Assembly (NCBI GenBank): GCA_963717725.1
Contig: CAVQWS010000010.1
Span: 186,001 to 250,000 of the forward strand
Direction: 5' to 3'
Origin: AC-32 sp963717725
Lineage (GTDB): Bacteria > Actinomycetota > Thermoleophilia > Gaiellales > Gaiellaceae
DNA length: 64,000 nt
In this document: positions 36,316 to 45,021 of the stretch, in pieces
Layout: the number at the start of each line of letters is the position of its first letter
How positions within the stretch are numbered: the stretch's first letter is position 1
Translations under genes and position numbers: made by a program
Notes under the pieces: generated by a model
Told to the model about the DNA's origin: nothing
What the model saw: only the letters and a program-made list of their open reading frames with translations
The model's database searches: none

Positions 36316-38056
36316 TCACGCCGCAACCTCCATCGCGAGCAGCTCGCGGTAACGGGTCGAGCCGCGCAGCAGCTGCTCGTGCGTGCCCTGCTCGACGATG
36401 CGGCCGCCTTCCGAGCACGGCGACGCGGTCGGCGAGCGCGATCGTCGCCGGCCGGTGGGCGATCACGAGCGTCGTGCGGCCCTGCATCACCTCGGCGAGG
36501 GCAGCGCGGATCTCGTGCTCCTTGGTCGCGTCGACGGCAGAGGTGGCGTCGTCGAGGACGAGCACGGCCGGGTCGGCGAGGATCGCGCGGGCGATCGCGA
36601 TCCGCTGCCGCTGGCCGCCCGAGAGCGAGAAGCCGCGCTCGCCGAGCACCGTCTCGTAGCCGTCGGGCAGGTCGTCCACGAACGCGGCCGCACCGGCCAG
36701 CTCGGCGGCGCGGCGGACGTCCTCGTCGTTCGCGTCCGGCCGCCCGAGGCGGATGTTCTCGCGCACGCTCTCGCTGAACAGGAACGTCTCCTCGAAGACG
36801 AGCGCGACCGCGCGGCGGACGTCGGCGATGCGCAGCTCGCGCAGGTCGTGACCGTCGAGCAGCACGCTGCCCTCCTCGGGGTCGTACAAACGAGCGAGGA
36901 GGCCGGCGACGGTGCTCTTGCCCGAGCCGGTGGCGCCGACGAGGGCGAGCGACTCGCCCGGCGCGACGTGCAGGTCGAGCCCGTCGAGCACGAAGCGGTC
37001 GCCCTCGTGGCCGAAGCGGACGCCATCGAGCCGGATGTCACCCTGCGCGTCGAGCTCGACCGGATGGCGCGGCTCGCGCAGCTGCGGCTCGGCCTCGAGC
37101 ACTTCCGTGATCCGGCTGCTCGCGGCGAGTGCCTTCTGCAGCGTCGTCACGCGCTGGCCGAGCACGCGCAGCGGCCAGACGAGCATCACCACGTAAGCGT
37201 TGAAGGCCACGAACGAGCCGACGGTCAGATCGCCGTTGATCACGCTGCGGCCGCCGATCCAGAGCACGGCGGCGATCCCGAGCAGCGGCAGCATCTCGAG
37301 CACCGGGATGAAGACCGCGTCGAGCCGCGCGAGCGCGAGGGCGCGGTCCATGATCTCGACGCTGCGGCTGCGGAACCGAGCGGACAGCGCGTCGCCGGCG
37401 CCGAGCCCCTTGACGACGCGGATCCCGCTGACGGTCTCCTCGACGAGCGTCGACGCCTCGGCCCAGCTGGCCTGCAGCTCGCGGGTGCCCTTGTCGTACT
37501 TGCGCGAGTAGAGCCACGCGCCGACGGTCACGAACGGCACCGGGATCAGCACCACCAGCGCGAGCCGCCAGTCGAGGATCAGCATCACGATCGCAACCGC
37601 GACCACGGTCAGCACGTAGCCGATCGTGTGCCCGATCGCGTCCATCATCCGCGCGATGTGCTGCGAGTCCGACGAGGCGCGGCTCAGCAGCTCGCCCGGG
37701 CCGACGCGGTCGTGGTAGGTCGCGTCGAGCCGCAGCGCGTGCGCGAAGAGCGCGTCGCGGACGCCTGCGTCCGAGTACGAGCGGTTGCGAATCGCGTACA
37801 GATGGCGAAAGGCGCCGGCGCAGACCTCGAGCAGCCCGACTGCGAGCAGCACGAATAACCAGACGAGCAGCGCGTGGTGGTCGCGCGGGACGATCCCGTG
37901 GTCGATCGCGTACTTGACGACGAGCGGCGCGGCGACGGCTCCCGTCTGCCAGAGCAGACCGGAGAGCACGGCGCCGGAGACGCCATGCCGCTGCGCGCGG
38001 ACGACCGCGCGCACGAATCTCCACGCCGCGGGGCGGCGTGCCTCGAGATCGCCCAT
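36316..38056 (-). pseudogene. ABC exporter half-transporter with degenerate Walker B, one-base frameshift near the end
   Basis: About 580 aa when repaired. Membrane domain, then Walker A GATGSGKST, canonical signature LSGGQRQ and Walker B VLVLDDATSAVD, where Asp replaces the catalytic Glu, the hallmark of the non-catalytic half of a heterodimeric exporter. After DRVAVL an extra base near 36411 shifts the frame; in the other frame EGGRIVEQGTHEQLL and a normal end (stop 36316) follow. Only the last ~30 residues are affected. ATG 38056 with TAGGTT six bases upstream, leaderless type. Confidence 0.88.
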
Positions 38057-38061
38057 GGCCC

Positions 38062-38068
38062 TAACCTA
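38062..38068. promoter_or_regulatory. seven-base element serving as -10 in both directions
   Basis: TAACCTA: plus TAACCT (38062-38067) is 8 bases before folP ATG 38076; minus TAGGTT (38068-38063) is 6 bases before the ABC gene's ATG 38056. The two -10 hexamers share five bases, so only one polymerase orientation can be bound at a time. Confidence 0.6.
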
Positions 38069-38075
38069 CCCACGG

Positions 38076-38891
38076 ATGAGGCAGCCCATCGAGCAGCGTT
38101 TTCCGCGGCCGTCCGTGATGGGCGTCGTCAACGTCACGCCGGACTCGTTCTCGGACGCCGGCGTCAACTTCGACCCGGACGACGCGGTCGCGAGCGCGCG
38201 GCGGATGCTGGACGAGGGCGCGGTGATCGTGGATGTTGGCGGCGAGTCGACGCGGCCGGGAGCCGAGGGCGTCTCCGTGGACGAGGAGCTGCGGCGCGTC
38301 GTGCCGGTGCTCGAGCAGCTCGCCGGGGCGCCATTCTCGATCGACACCTCGAAAGCGGGTGTTGCCGCCAGGGCGCTCGAGCTCGGCGCGGAGCTCGTCA
38401 ACGACGTCACCGCGCTGCGCGGCGACCCAGCGCTGGCCGAGGTCGTGGCCGGGTCGAACGCATACCTCTGCCTGATGCACATGCAGGGCGAGCCGCGGAC
38501 GATGCAGGCCGACCCGCGCTACGACGATGTCGTCTCGGAGATCGCCGCTTTCCTCGAGGAGCGGCTGGCCGCGGCGGTCGTTTCCGGGATCGCGGAGGAG
38601 CGCATCTGCCTCGACCCCGGAATCGGCTTCGGCAAGACGGTCGAGCAGAACTTCGAGCTCGTGCGCCGGCTGGACGAGCTGACCGCGCTCGGCCGCCCGG
38701 TCGTGATCGGGTTCTCGCGCAAGAGCTCGCTTGGCAAGCTGCTCGGCGACCCGCAGGCGACGACCGGCTCCGTCGCGGCGAGCGTCGGCGCGGCGGTTGC
38801 GGCCTACGAGCGCGGGGCGACGATCCTGCGCGTCCACGACGTCCGCGAGCACGTCGAGGCGCTGGCCGCGGCGCAGGCCGCACTGGAATGA
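38076..38891 (+). CDS. folP: dihydropteroate synthase
   Basis: 271 aa. VMGVVNVTPDSFSDAG near residue 14, VDVGGESTRPGAEG near 52 and the C-terminal VIGFSRKSSLGKLLG are the pterin and pABA site signatures. It joins pABA to the pterin in folate synthesis, and sulfonamides target this enzyme. ATG 38076 is leaderless-type. folB overlaps its end (ATGA). Confidence 0.96.
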   Translation: MRQPIEQRFPRPSVMGVVNVTPDSFSDAGVNFDPDDAVASARRMLDEGAVIVDVGGESTRPGAEGVSVDEELRRVVPVLEQLAGAPFSIDTSKAGVAARALELGAELVNDVTALRGDPALAEVVAGSNAYLCLMHMQGEPRTMQADPRYDDVVSEIAAFLEERLAAAVVSGIAEERICLDPGIGFGKTVEQNFELVRRLDELTALGRPVVIGFSRKSSLGKLLGDPQATTGSVAASVGAAVAAYERGATILRVHDVREHVEALAAAQAALE

Positions 38892-39241
38892 CGGTCGTCG
38901 TGGAGATCGCCGGCCTGGAGCTACCCGGCCGACACGGGGCGCTCGAACGGGAGCGCGAGCAGGAGCAGCCGTTCGTGTACGACGTCGAGCTCGAGCTCGA
39001 GGAGCCGGGCTCGGACGAGCTCGAGCAAACGGTCGACTACCGCGAGGTCGTGGCGCTGATCCGCGAGATCTCCGACAACCGACAGTTCCGCCTGCTCGAG
39101 TCGCTCGTCGCGACCGTGGCCGACGCGATGCTCGCCCGCTTCCCCGCCGAGCGGGTCAGCGTGCGCGTGCGCAAGCCGGAGGTCGAGCTGGGCGCGCCGG
39201 TCGATTACACCGCCGCTAGCGTGCGGCGGGAGCGACGCTGA
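38888..39241 (+). CDS. folB: dihydroneopterin aldolase
   Basis: 117 aa, the usual size. VEIAGLELPGRHGALERERE gives the conserved substrate-binding opening, QTVDYREVVALIREI and FRLLESLVATVADAML the core, and VSVRVRKPEVEL the C-terminal strand. It converts dihydroneopterin to hydroxymethyl-dihydropterin. ATG overlaps the folP stop. Its 3' end overlaps the convergent subtilase by 26 bases. Confidence 0.94.
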   Translation: MTVVVEIAGLELPGRHGALEREREQEQPFVYDVELELEEPGSDELEQTVDYREVVALIREISDNRQFRLLESLVATVADAMLARFPAERVSVRVRKPEVELGAPVDYTAASVRRERR

Positions 39242-40907
39242 GCGAGTACGAGGCCTGCACGCCGGTCTTCGGCAGGAACACGTCCGCGTAGACGAACTGG
39301 GCCGAGCCGCGGCCCGTCAGCGTGATGCGCTCGAACCGTGCACCCGCATGGGCCGAGACGGCGAGCAGGTCGCGTTTGGCCGCGGCGCCCTGCTCGAAGA
39401 CGGTCTTCGTCTTCTTGCCCCAGAGCTCGAGGCTGACGTTCGCGTTCGGCCGCACGGTGACGACGACCTTGCCTTTCGCCGGCAGGTAGATGCGGTAGAC
39501 GTCCTCCGGATCCTCGCGCCGCTCGAGCTGGGCGCTGATCGTGGCGCGCGGCCGGTGCTGCGCAGTGAGCGGCGTCTTGCCGTCACGCGTGAGCCCGTTC
39601 GGCTTTACCAGGTAGACGTCCTCGTTCGGCTCCTGCGGATCGACGGCCGGCGGCTTGCGAGTCAACGCGGCGGGGACATCGAGGATACCGTAGCCGGTGC
39701 TCTGGTCCCAGCCCGCCTTGCCGACATCGCGCGCCGAGCGGCGCATGACCTCAAAGAGCTGTGTGTTCGACAGCGTCGGCCGCAGGGTCCAGACCGCCGC
39801 GGCGGCGCCGGAGACGAGCGGGGCCGAGAAGCTCGTGCCGTCGAGCGAGGCGTAGCCGCTCGCGTCGAAGAGGGTCGGGAGCGCGGTCTCGATGTCCTGC
39901 CCCGGGGCGGCGAGGTCCATCGCCGGCGAGGAGCTGGAGAAGACGGCCGCGCGGTCGGCCTCCTCCGTCGCGCCGACCGTCAGCACATGCGCAAAGCTTG
40001 CGGGGTATGAGAGCGGGCTGCCCTCCTCGCCGCTGTTTCCGGACGAGGCGACGACGAGCAGGCCGGCGCCGAAGGCGCTCATGATCGCGTGCTCCTCGAT
40101 CGGCAGCCGGTCGAAGCCGCCGAGGCTGAGGTTGATCACGCCCTGCCCGTGGCGCCGCGCGGCGGCCAGACCGGCGATCTCGTCGCCCACGGTGAGCTGC
40201 GCGGCCGGGCTCGCGTCCCAGAGCTGGAGCTTCGCCTGCGGATAGATGCCGACGATCCCCTTGCCGTTGACGGGCGCGCCGACGACCGAGGCGGTCGCGG
40301 TGCCGTGCTCCTCGTCCTGGTTGGCATCGAAGGTCTGCTGATTTAGCGCGATCGTGTTCGGCCGCCCGGCGAACTCTTCGTGCGAGAGGTCGACGCCGGA
40401 GTCGATCATCGTCACAGGGACGCCCGGGCCCGGCGCGATCCACTCGCTGACGCCGATGTGCGACGGCCACCACTCCTGCGGCGAGAGCGGGTCGGTGAAC
40501 TGCCCGAAGAAGCCGCTCGCGCCGCGCGGGTCGGTGCCGATCGGCACGTCGGGCGTCACGGAGCGGACGAGCCCGCGGCGCTGGAGGCCCGGCAGCAGCT
40601 GCTGCGCGGTCCAGCTCGGCAGGCGCCAGAGCGCGAGGGAGGGCTCGATCAGCCGGCCGCCCGCCCGGCGCAGCGCGGGCACGGCCGCGGCGCCGCGGAC
40701 GTGGTCGAGCTCGACGAGCGTGCGCGGGTAGGCCTGCAGGCCGGCGAAGGTGCGCGGGCCCGAGGTGACCGGCTTTCCGGGATGCGCGAGCACGGCCGCC
40801 TGGGCGGCCGAGCAACAGCAGAGGGCGACGACCCCGGTCAGCGCGATGCGGCGCACGGCGCGTGACACGGTAGCTGCTCGTGCGGGATGACGGACAATCG
40901 CGGCCAT
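39216..40907 (-). CDS. secreted subtilisin-like serine protease (S8)
   Basis: 563 aa with an N-terminal signal (RRIALTGVVALCCCSAAQA) and the complete triad: Asp in VTMIDSGVDLSHEEF near residue 170, His in DEEHGTATASVVG near 200, oxyanion Asn in VVASSGNSGEEG and Ser in DGTSFSAPLVSGAAA near 355. A ~150-residue C-terminal beta domain follows. It lies on the opposite strand between folB and folK, an unusual place. The ATG at 40907 overlaps the folK ATG (CATG); GTG 40868 or 40856 would give a more typical signal peptide. Confidence 0.88.
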   Translation of the reverse strand: MAAIVRHPARAATVSRAVRRIALTGVVALCCCSAAQAAVLAHPGKPVTSGPRTFAGLQAYPRTLVELDHVRGAAAVPALRRAGGRLIEPSLALWRLPSWTAQQLLPGLQRRGLVRSVTPDVPIGTDPRGASGFFGQFTDPLSPQEWWPSHIGVSEWIAPGPGVPVTMIDSGVDLSHEEFAGRPNTIALNQQTFDANQDEEHGTATASVVGAPVNGKGIVGIYPQAKLQLWDASPAAQLTVGDEIAGLAAARRHGQGVINLSLGGFDRLPIEEHAIMSAFGAGLLVVASSGNSGEEGSPLSYPASFAHVLTVGATEEADRAAVFSSSSPAMDLAAPGQDIETALPTLFDASGYASLDGTSFSAPLVSGAAAAVWTLRPTLSNTQLFEVMRRSARDVGKAGWDQSTGYGILDVPAALTRKPPAVDPQEPNEDVYLVKPNGLTRDGKTPLTAQHRPRATISAQLERREDPEDVYRIYLPAKGKVVVTVRPNANVSLELWGKKTKTVFEQGAAAKRDLLAVSAHAGARFERITLTGRGSAQFVYADVFLPKTGVQASYSLSVAPAAR

Positions 40908-40919
40908 GACCAGAAGCTT
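40893..40919. promoter_or_regulatory. possible crossed leaderless promoters with overlapping start codons
   Basis: Plus GACAAT (40893-40898) is 7 bases before folK ATG 40906; minus AAGCTT (40919-40914) is 6 bases before ATG 40907. The start codons overlap in CATG, the same geometry as at 18655. The minus -10 is weak and the protease may start further in, so this site is less certain. Confidence 0.4.
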
Positions 40920-41364
40920 CGTCGGGCTCGGCGCGAACCTTGAGGACCCGCGGGCGCAGATCGAGCACGCGCTCGAGCTGCTCGCGGCCGAGGACGGCGT
41001 CGAGCTGGTCGCCGTCTCGACCCTGCGCGAGACCGATCCGGTCGGCTACGAGGACCAGCCGCCCTTCCTCAACGGCGCGGCCGAGCTCCGGACCTCGCTG
41101 GGCGCGCGCGAGCTGCTCGAGCGGCTGCTCGCGATCGAGCGCCGGCTGGGCCGCGTCAGGGGCGAGGGACCGCGTTTCGGGCCCCGCACGATCGACCTCG
41201 ACCTGCTCCTCTACGGCGACGAGCAGATCGACGAGCCGGGCCTCCAGATTCCCCATCCACGACTGCACGAGCGGCGCTTCGCGCTGGAGCCGCTGGCCGA
41301 GCTCGACCCCCGCCTGGAGATCCCCGGCCGCGGCCCGGTGCAGGCCCTGTTGGCAGGGCTATGA
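40906..41364 (+). CDS. folK: 2-amino-4-hydroxy-6-hydroxymethyldihydropteridine pyrophosphokinase
   Basis: 152 aa. FVGLGANLEDPRAQIEHAL opening, PPFLNGAAEL, and RFGPRTIDLDLLLYGDEQI with the metal-binding aspartates; IPHPRLHERRFALEPLAEL is the C-terminal signature. It pyrophosphorylates hydroxymethyl-dihydropterin ahead of folP. ATG overlaps the divergent protease start; its stop overlaps the DUF2469 gene (ATGA). Confidence 0.95.
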   Translation: MTRSFVGLGANLEDPRAQIEHALELLAAEDGVELVAVSTLRETDPVGYEDQPPFLNGAAELRTSLGARELLERLLAIERRLGRVRGEGPRFGPRTIDLDLLLYGDEQIDEPGLQIPHPRLHERRFALEPLAELDPRLEIPGRGPVQALLAGL

Positions 41365-41738
41365 TGGTGCGCATGTCGCATCTCGACGAGCTCGACGAGT
41401 TCGAAGCAGAGCTCGAGCTCGCGCTCAAGAAGGAGTACTCCGCGGTCTTCGCGCTCTTCCGCTACTGCGTGCTGACCCAGGACGCGACGTACCTCTGCAA
41501 CAAGCTCGACCTGCAGTACGTCCCGCAGCCGAGCTACCCGTTCTTCCAGCTGAAGATGGAGGACGTCTGGGTCTGGGACAAGAACCGCCCGACCCGCATC
41601 ATCCCGCGCGCCGAGGTCTACACCTCGAGCGACGTGACCGTCGAGGAGCTGCGCGGCGAGGGCGACGAGCCCAGCCTGACCGCGGAAGCGCTCGCCGAGC
41701 GGATCGGCGAGTCGCTCGGCTCCGACGACGAGGTATAA
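41361..41738 (+). CDS. DUF2469 family protein
   Basis: 125 aa. ELELALKKEYSAVFALFRYCV and MEDVWVWDKNRPTRIIPRAEVYTSSDVTVEEL match the actinobacterial DUF2469 family, whose function is unknown. ATG at 41361 overlaps the folK stop; a second ATG at 41373 also fits. Co-translation with folK is the only functional hint. Confidence 0.85.
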   Translation: MMVRMSHLDELDEFEAELELALKKEYSAVFALFRYCVLTQDATYLCNKLDLQYVPQPSYPFFQLKMEDVWVWDKNRPTRIIPRAEVYTSSDVTVEELRGEGDEPSLTAEALAERIGESLGSDDEV

Positions 41739-41765
41739 GGCGCCGCTCGCGACGCCGACCAAAGA

Positions 41766-41792
41766 GGCCGTGCCGGCTTGGCCGGTGCGGCC
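41766..41792 (+). terminator. 12-bp hairpin after the fol/DUF2469 unit
   Basis: GGCCGTGCCGGC, loop TTG, GCCGGTGCGGCC (two G-T pairs) lies 27 bases past the DUF2469 stop and ahead of the binding-protein gene. There is no T tract, so termination would be stem-driven. Confidence 0.5.
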
Positions 41793-41830
41793 GTCTAACT
41801 CGCGCACCGCCTCGGCGTCCTAAGAGGCAC

Positions 41831-43453
41831 ATGTCACGAAGGCTCTGGCAGGGGGTCGGAGCGCTCGTGCTCGGCGCGGCCTTTCTGGTCGCAGCCGGGC
41901 TGGCGGGGGCTACGCGCGGCTTCGCGCACGGCGGGATCTTCCGCGTCGGCTACGCGGGCGCCTCTGTGCAGATCGACCCGCAGCTCGCGTACGTCTCGAC
42001 CGCGTGGTCGCTGGAGTACGCGACCGCGGCGAAGCTCTTCAACTACCCCGACCGCCCGGGCGCGGCGGGGGGCGTGCTGCAGCCGGAGGTCGCCTCCGGG
42101 TACAAGGTCTCGCGCGACGGGCGCACGTACACCTTCACGATCCGGCGGGGATTCCGCTTCAGCGACGGCGCGCCGGTGACGGCGAAGAGCTTCGCCTATG
42201 CGATCGACCGCGCGGCCAACCACGATCTCGCTTCGCCCGGAGCGCCGTTCATCACCGACCAGAACGGCACGAACATCGTCGGGGCGATCGCCGTCAACGC
42301 CGGCAAGGCGACCCACGTCAGCGGTGTCACGGCGAAGGGATACCGCCTGGTGATTCGGCTGACGAGGCGCGACCCGACGCTGTTGACGAAGCTGGCGATG
42401 CCGTTCTTCCAGGCAACTTCGCTCCGGCTGCCGCTGACGAGGGAAGTGGTGGGCGGCTATCCGTCTGCCGGCCCATACGCCTTCGCTCGCAACACGCCGA
42501 ACGAGCTGACCGAGCTGCGCCGCAACCGGTACTACCGCGGCCTCCGCCCTCGCAACGTGGCGGGCGTCGAGGTCTGGTGGAATCTCGATCAGCAGGCGGG
42601 CTTCCGCGAGGTCGAGGCCGGCAGCCTCGACGAGGGCCCGCTGCCGGACGCCGAGGTTCGTGGGGTCGCGCGCAGGTTCGGCGTCAACAAGAGCCGCTTC
42701 TGGGTCGAGCCGAACAACTGCGTCGGCTATGTGGGGATCAACAGCCGCCGACCGCTGTTCCGGAACAACGTCTCCCTGCGCCAGGCGCTCAACTGGATGA
42801 TCGACCGCCGTGCCCTGCTGGCGCCGCTCCCGCCGTACTCGGGGTCGCCGTGGACACACCTGCTGCCCCCGTCCGTTCCCGGCTCGGTCACCGCGAGGAA
42901 GCTGCAGCCGTACCGGGGTGCGCCGAATGCCCGTAAGGCCCGGCGGCTCGCGGTGGGCCACCTGCGGGCAGGGCTCGTGAACGTCGGCTACCGCAGCTCG
43001 GCTCCTGGCGGGCTGGCGCAGGCGCAGTACGTCCGCGACGTCCTCGTCAAGCTCGGCGTCAAGGCGGCGCGGATCAAGCTGAAGGCGTTCACGGGGGCGG
43101 ACATCTACGACGCGATCGGCAGGCAGAACAGCGACCTCGACCTCGGTGTCTCGCTCGGCTGGTGCTCCGAGTACCCGGAGCCGCTGGGGCTGCTTTCCCT
43201 GGGATTCAACGGGCTCGGCAGCGCCGGGACGAAGTTCCAGTCCAGGCTCGGCGCGCTCGAGCGGCTGCACGGCGCCGCACGGTTGCGCGCGCTCGGCAGG
43301 CTCGACCTCGACCTGATGACCACGCTCGCGCCGGTCGTGGCCACACGCACGTACAACGGCCGGTTCTACTTCTCACGGCGCGTCGAGCCGAAGAGCCTCG
43401 TCTACGTCGGCGTCTACCAGGACTGGAGCATCCCGGCGCTGGCGCTGAAGTAG
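41831..43453 (+). CDS. ABC-type substrate-binding protein, family 5 (oligopeptide/nickel type)
   Basis: 540 aa with a signal peptide (VGALVLGAAFLVAAGLAGA). The SBP_bac_5 fold is indicated by LQPEVASGYKVSRDGRTYTFTIRRGFRFSDGAPVTAKSFAYAIDRA near residues 75-125 and by FRNNVSLRQALNWMIDRRAL near 320. There is no lipobox. No permease or ATPase genes adjoin, so it is an orphan binding protein. AAGAGG lies three bases before the ATG. Ligand unknown. Confidence 0.85.
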   Translation: MSRRLWQGVGALVLGAAFLVAAGLAGATRGFAHGGIFRVGYAGASVQIDPQLAYVSTAWSLEYATAAKLFNYPDRPGAAGGVLQPEVASGYKVSRDGRTYTFTIRRGFRFSDGAPVTAKSFAYAIDRAANHDLASPGAPFITDQNGTNIVGAIAVNAGKATHVSGVTAKGYRLVIRLTRRDPTLLTKLAMPFFQATSLRLPLTREVVGGYPSAGPYAFARNTPNELTELRRNRYYRGLRPRNVAGVEVWWNLDQQAGFREVEAGSLDEGPLPDAEVRGVARRFGVNKSRFWVEPNNCVGYVGINSRRPLFRNNVSLRQALNWMIDRRALLAPLPPYSGSPWTHLLPPSVPGSVTARKLQPYRGAPNARKARRLAVGHLRAGLVNVGYRSSAPGGLAQAQYVRDVLVKLGVKAARIKLKAFTGADIYDAIGRQNSDLDLGVSLGWCSEYPEPLGLLSLGFNGLGSAGTKFQSRLGALERLHGAARLRALGRLDLDLMTTLAPVVATRTYNGRFYFSRRVEPKSLVYVGVYQDWSIPALALK

Positions 43454-43462
43454 CCTCCGCGC

Positions 43463-44218
43463 ATGGCACTCCTGGCGATCGACGTCGGGAACACGCAGAC
43501 GGTCTTCGGGCTCTTCGAGGGTGAGGAGCTGCGCGAGCACTGGCGCGTGGCGACCGAGCGCAACCGCAGCGGCGACGAGCTGGGCGCGCTCTACGGCAGC
43601 TTCGTCGACCTCGAAGCGGTGGCAGGGATCGCGCTCGCGTCGACCGTGCCGCAACTGCACCGCTCGTACGGGGACTTCGCCAAGGAGTACGCGAAGTCGG
43701 AGCTGCTCGAGCTCGGCCCGGGGGTGAAGACCGGCGTCCCGATCCGCTACGACGATCCGCGCGAGGTTGGCCCCGACCGGATCGCGAACGCCGTCGCGGC
43801 GGTCGAGCGCTACGGGCCGCCGGCGATCGTCGTCGACTTCGGCACCTCGACGAACTTCGACGTCGTCTCGCCGGAAGGCGAGTACGTCGGGGGAGTGCTC
43901 GCGCCAGGGATCGAGGTCTCGATGGAAGCGCTCTTCTCGCGGGCGGCGCGGCTGTTCAAGGTCGACTTCGCAGAGCCGGAGACGGTGATCGCGAAGAACA
44001 CCGCCTCGAGCCTGCAGTCAGGGCTCGTCTACGGGTTCGCCGGCCAGGTGGACGGAATCGTCGAGCGCATCCGCGAGGAGCTGGGCGCCGAGGCGCAGAC
44101 GGTTGCGACGGGCGGCCTGGCCGACCTGATCGTCCCGCACGCGCGCACGCTGGAGACGATCGACCCCTTCCTGACGCTCGAGGGCGTCCGCCTGGTCTGG
44201 CAGCGGAACCACGAGTGA
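43463..44218 (+). CDS. coaX: type III pantothenate kinase
   Basis: 251 aa. LLAIDVGNTQTVFGLFEGEEL opens the ASKHA ATPase fold, GPDRIANAVAAVERYG near residue 102 and VVDFGTSTNFDVVSPEGEYVGGVLAPGI near 125 are typical CoaX motifs. It performs the first step of CoA synthesis. ATG follows TAGCCT by 6 bases; that -10 begins with the stop codon of the upstream gene (43451-43453). GTGA overlap with the next gene. Confidence 0.94.
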   Translation: MALLAIDVGNTQTVFGLFEGEELREHWRVATERNRSGDELGALYGSFVDLEAVAGIALASTVPQLHRSYGDFAKEYAKSELLELGPGVKTGVPIRYDDPREVGPDRIANAVAAVERYGPPAIVVDFGTSTNFDVVSPEGEYVGGVLAPGIEVSMEALFSRAARLFKVDFAEPETVIAKNTASSLQSGLVYGFAGQVDGIVERIREELGAEAQTVATGGLADLIVPHARTLETIDPFLTLEGVRLVWQRNHE

Positions 44219-45021
44219 AGATCTACGAGTGGGGTCGTCGTGGCGATCCCGCGCTGCTCTACTGGGACGGGCTCGGCGGGACCGGCCTGCACGCAAACGA
44301 GATCGGGCCGATTCTGGCGGCCGATTACGGGTTGCACGTGATCGCGCCCGATCCGCCAGGCCACGGCCGCACGCCGGCGCCCGAGGCTGACGCCTTCCGG
44401 CCGTCCCGGCTCGCGGCAACGGCCGCCGAGCTGTTGGCGGAGCTCGGCGTCGAGCGCGCTGCCTTCGTGGGCTTCTCGTGGGGCGGCCGGGTCGGATGCT
44501 GGTTCGCCGCGAGCTTTCCGGAACGGACGACATGCCTGGCGCTCGTCGAGGGAGGCCACCATGGCTCACTGCAGCCAACCGGGCTCGAGGCCGCCATTGC
44601 CGAGGCACGCGCCGAGCGGGAGGAGGAGACGTTCGAGAGCTGGGAGGCCTACCTCGCCTACGAGCGCGAGTCACTGCGCCGCTGGACGCCCGACCTCGAA
44701 GAGGCCCATCGGGCGATCATGGTGGAGGAGGCGGGCCGCATCGCGCCGGTCCTCTCCGCCCAATCGCTCGGGGCGATCAACGAGGGCAGCCGGCTCGAGC
44801 CCGTCGCGGAGGCTTACCCGGCGATCGTTGCGGCCGGCGTGCCCGTGCTGCTCGTCGTTGCGGCGGGGCTCGCCCTCGAGTCGGAAGCGCGCTTTCGGGC
44901 GGCGCTTCCGGAGGCGCGGATCGAGACGATCCCCGACGCGATCCACGACCTGGTCTCATTCGCTCCCGACCGGATCGCGGGCCTCGTCGGCCAGTTCGTC
45001 TCGGCTCAGCCCCCGCCGTAG
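44215..45021 (+). CDS. alpha/beta hydrolase
   Basis: 268 aa. Oxyanion region LLYWDGLGGTG, nucleophile elbow VGFSWGGRVG near residue 90, acid region VLLVVAAGLALESE and a late His in DAIHDLVSFAP. Substrate unknown. GTG overlaps the coaX stop (GTGA), so it is co-translated with pantothenate kinase. Tail overlaps the convergent dus gene by 16 bases. Confidence 0.86.
   Translation: MKIYEWGRRGDPALLYWDGLGGTGLHANEIGPILAADYGLHVIAPDPPGHGRTPAPEADAFRPSRLAATAAELLAELGVERAAFVGFSWGGRVGCWFAASFPERTTCLALVEGGHHGSLQPTGLEAAIAEARAEREEETFESWEAYLAYERESLRRWTPDLEEAHRAIMVEEAGRIAPVLSAQSLGAINEGSRLEPVAEAYPAIVAAGVPVLLVVAAGLALESEARFRAALPEARIETIPDAIHDLVSFAPDRIAGLVGQFVSAQPPP

Noticed and set aside
36255..36320. Hairpin with GCGGGC/GCCCGC arms between the two ABC genes as a terminator
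   Set aside because: It is short and lacks a T tract, and the subunits should be co-expressed; likely incidental in GC-rich sequence.
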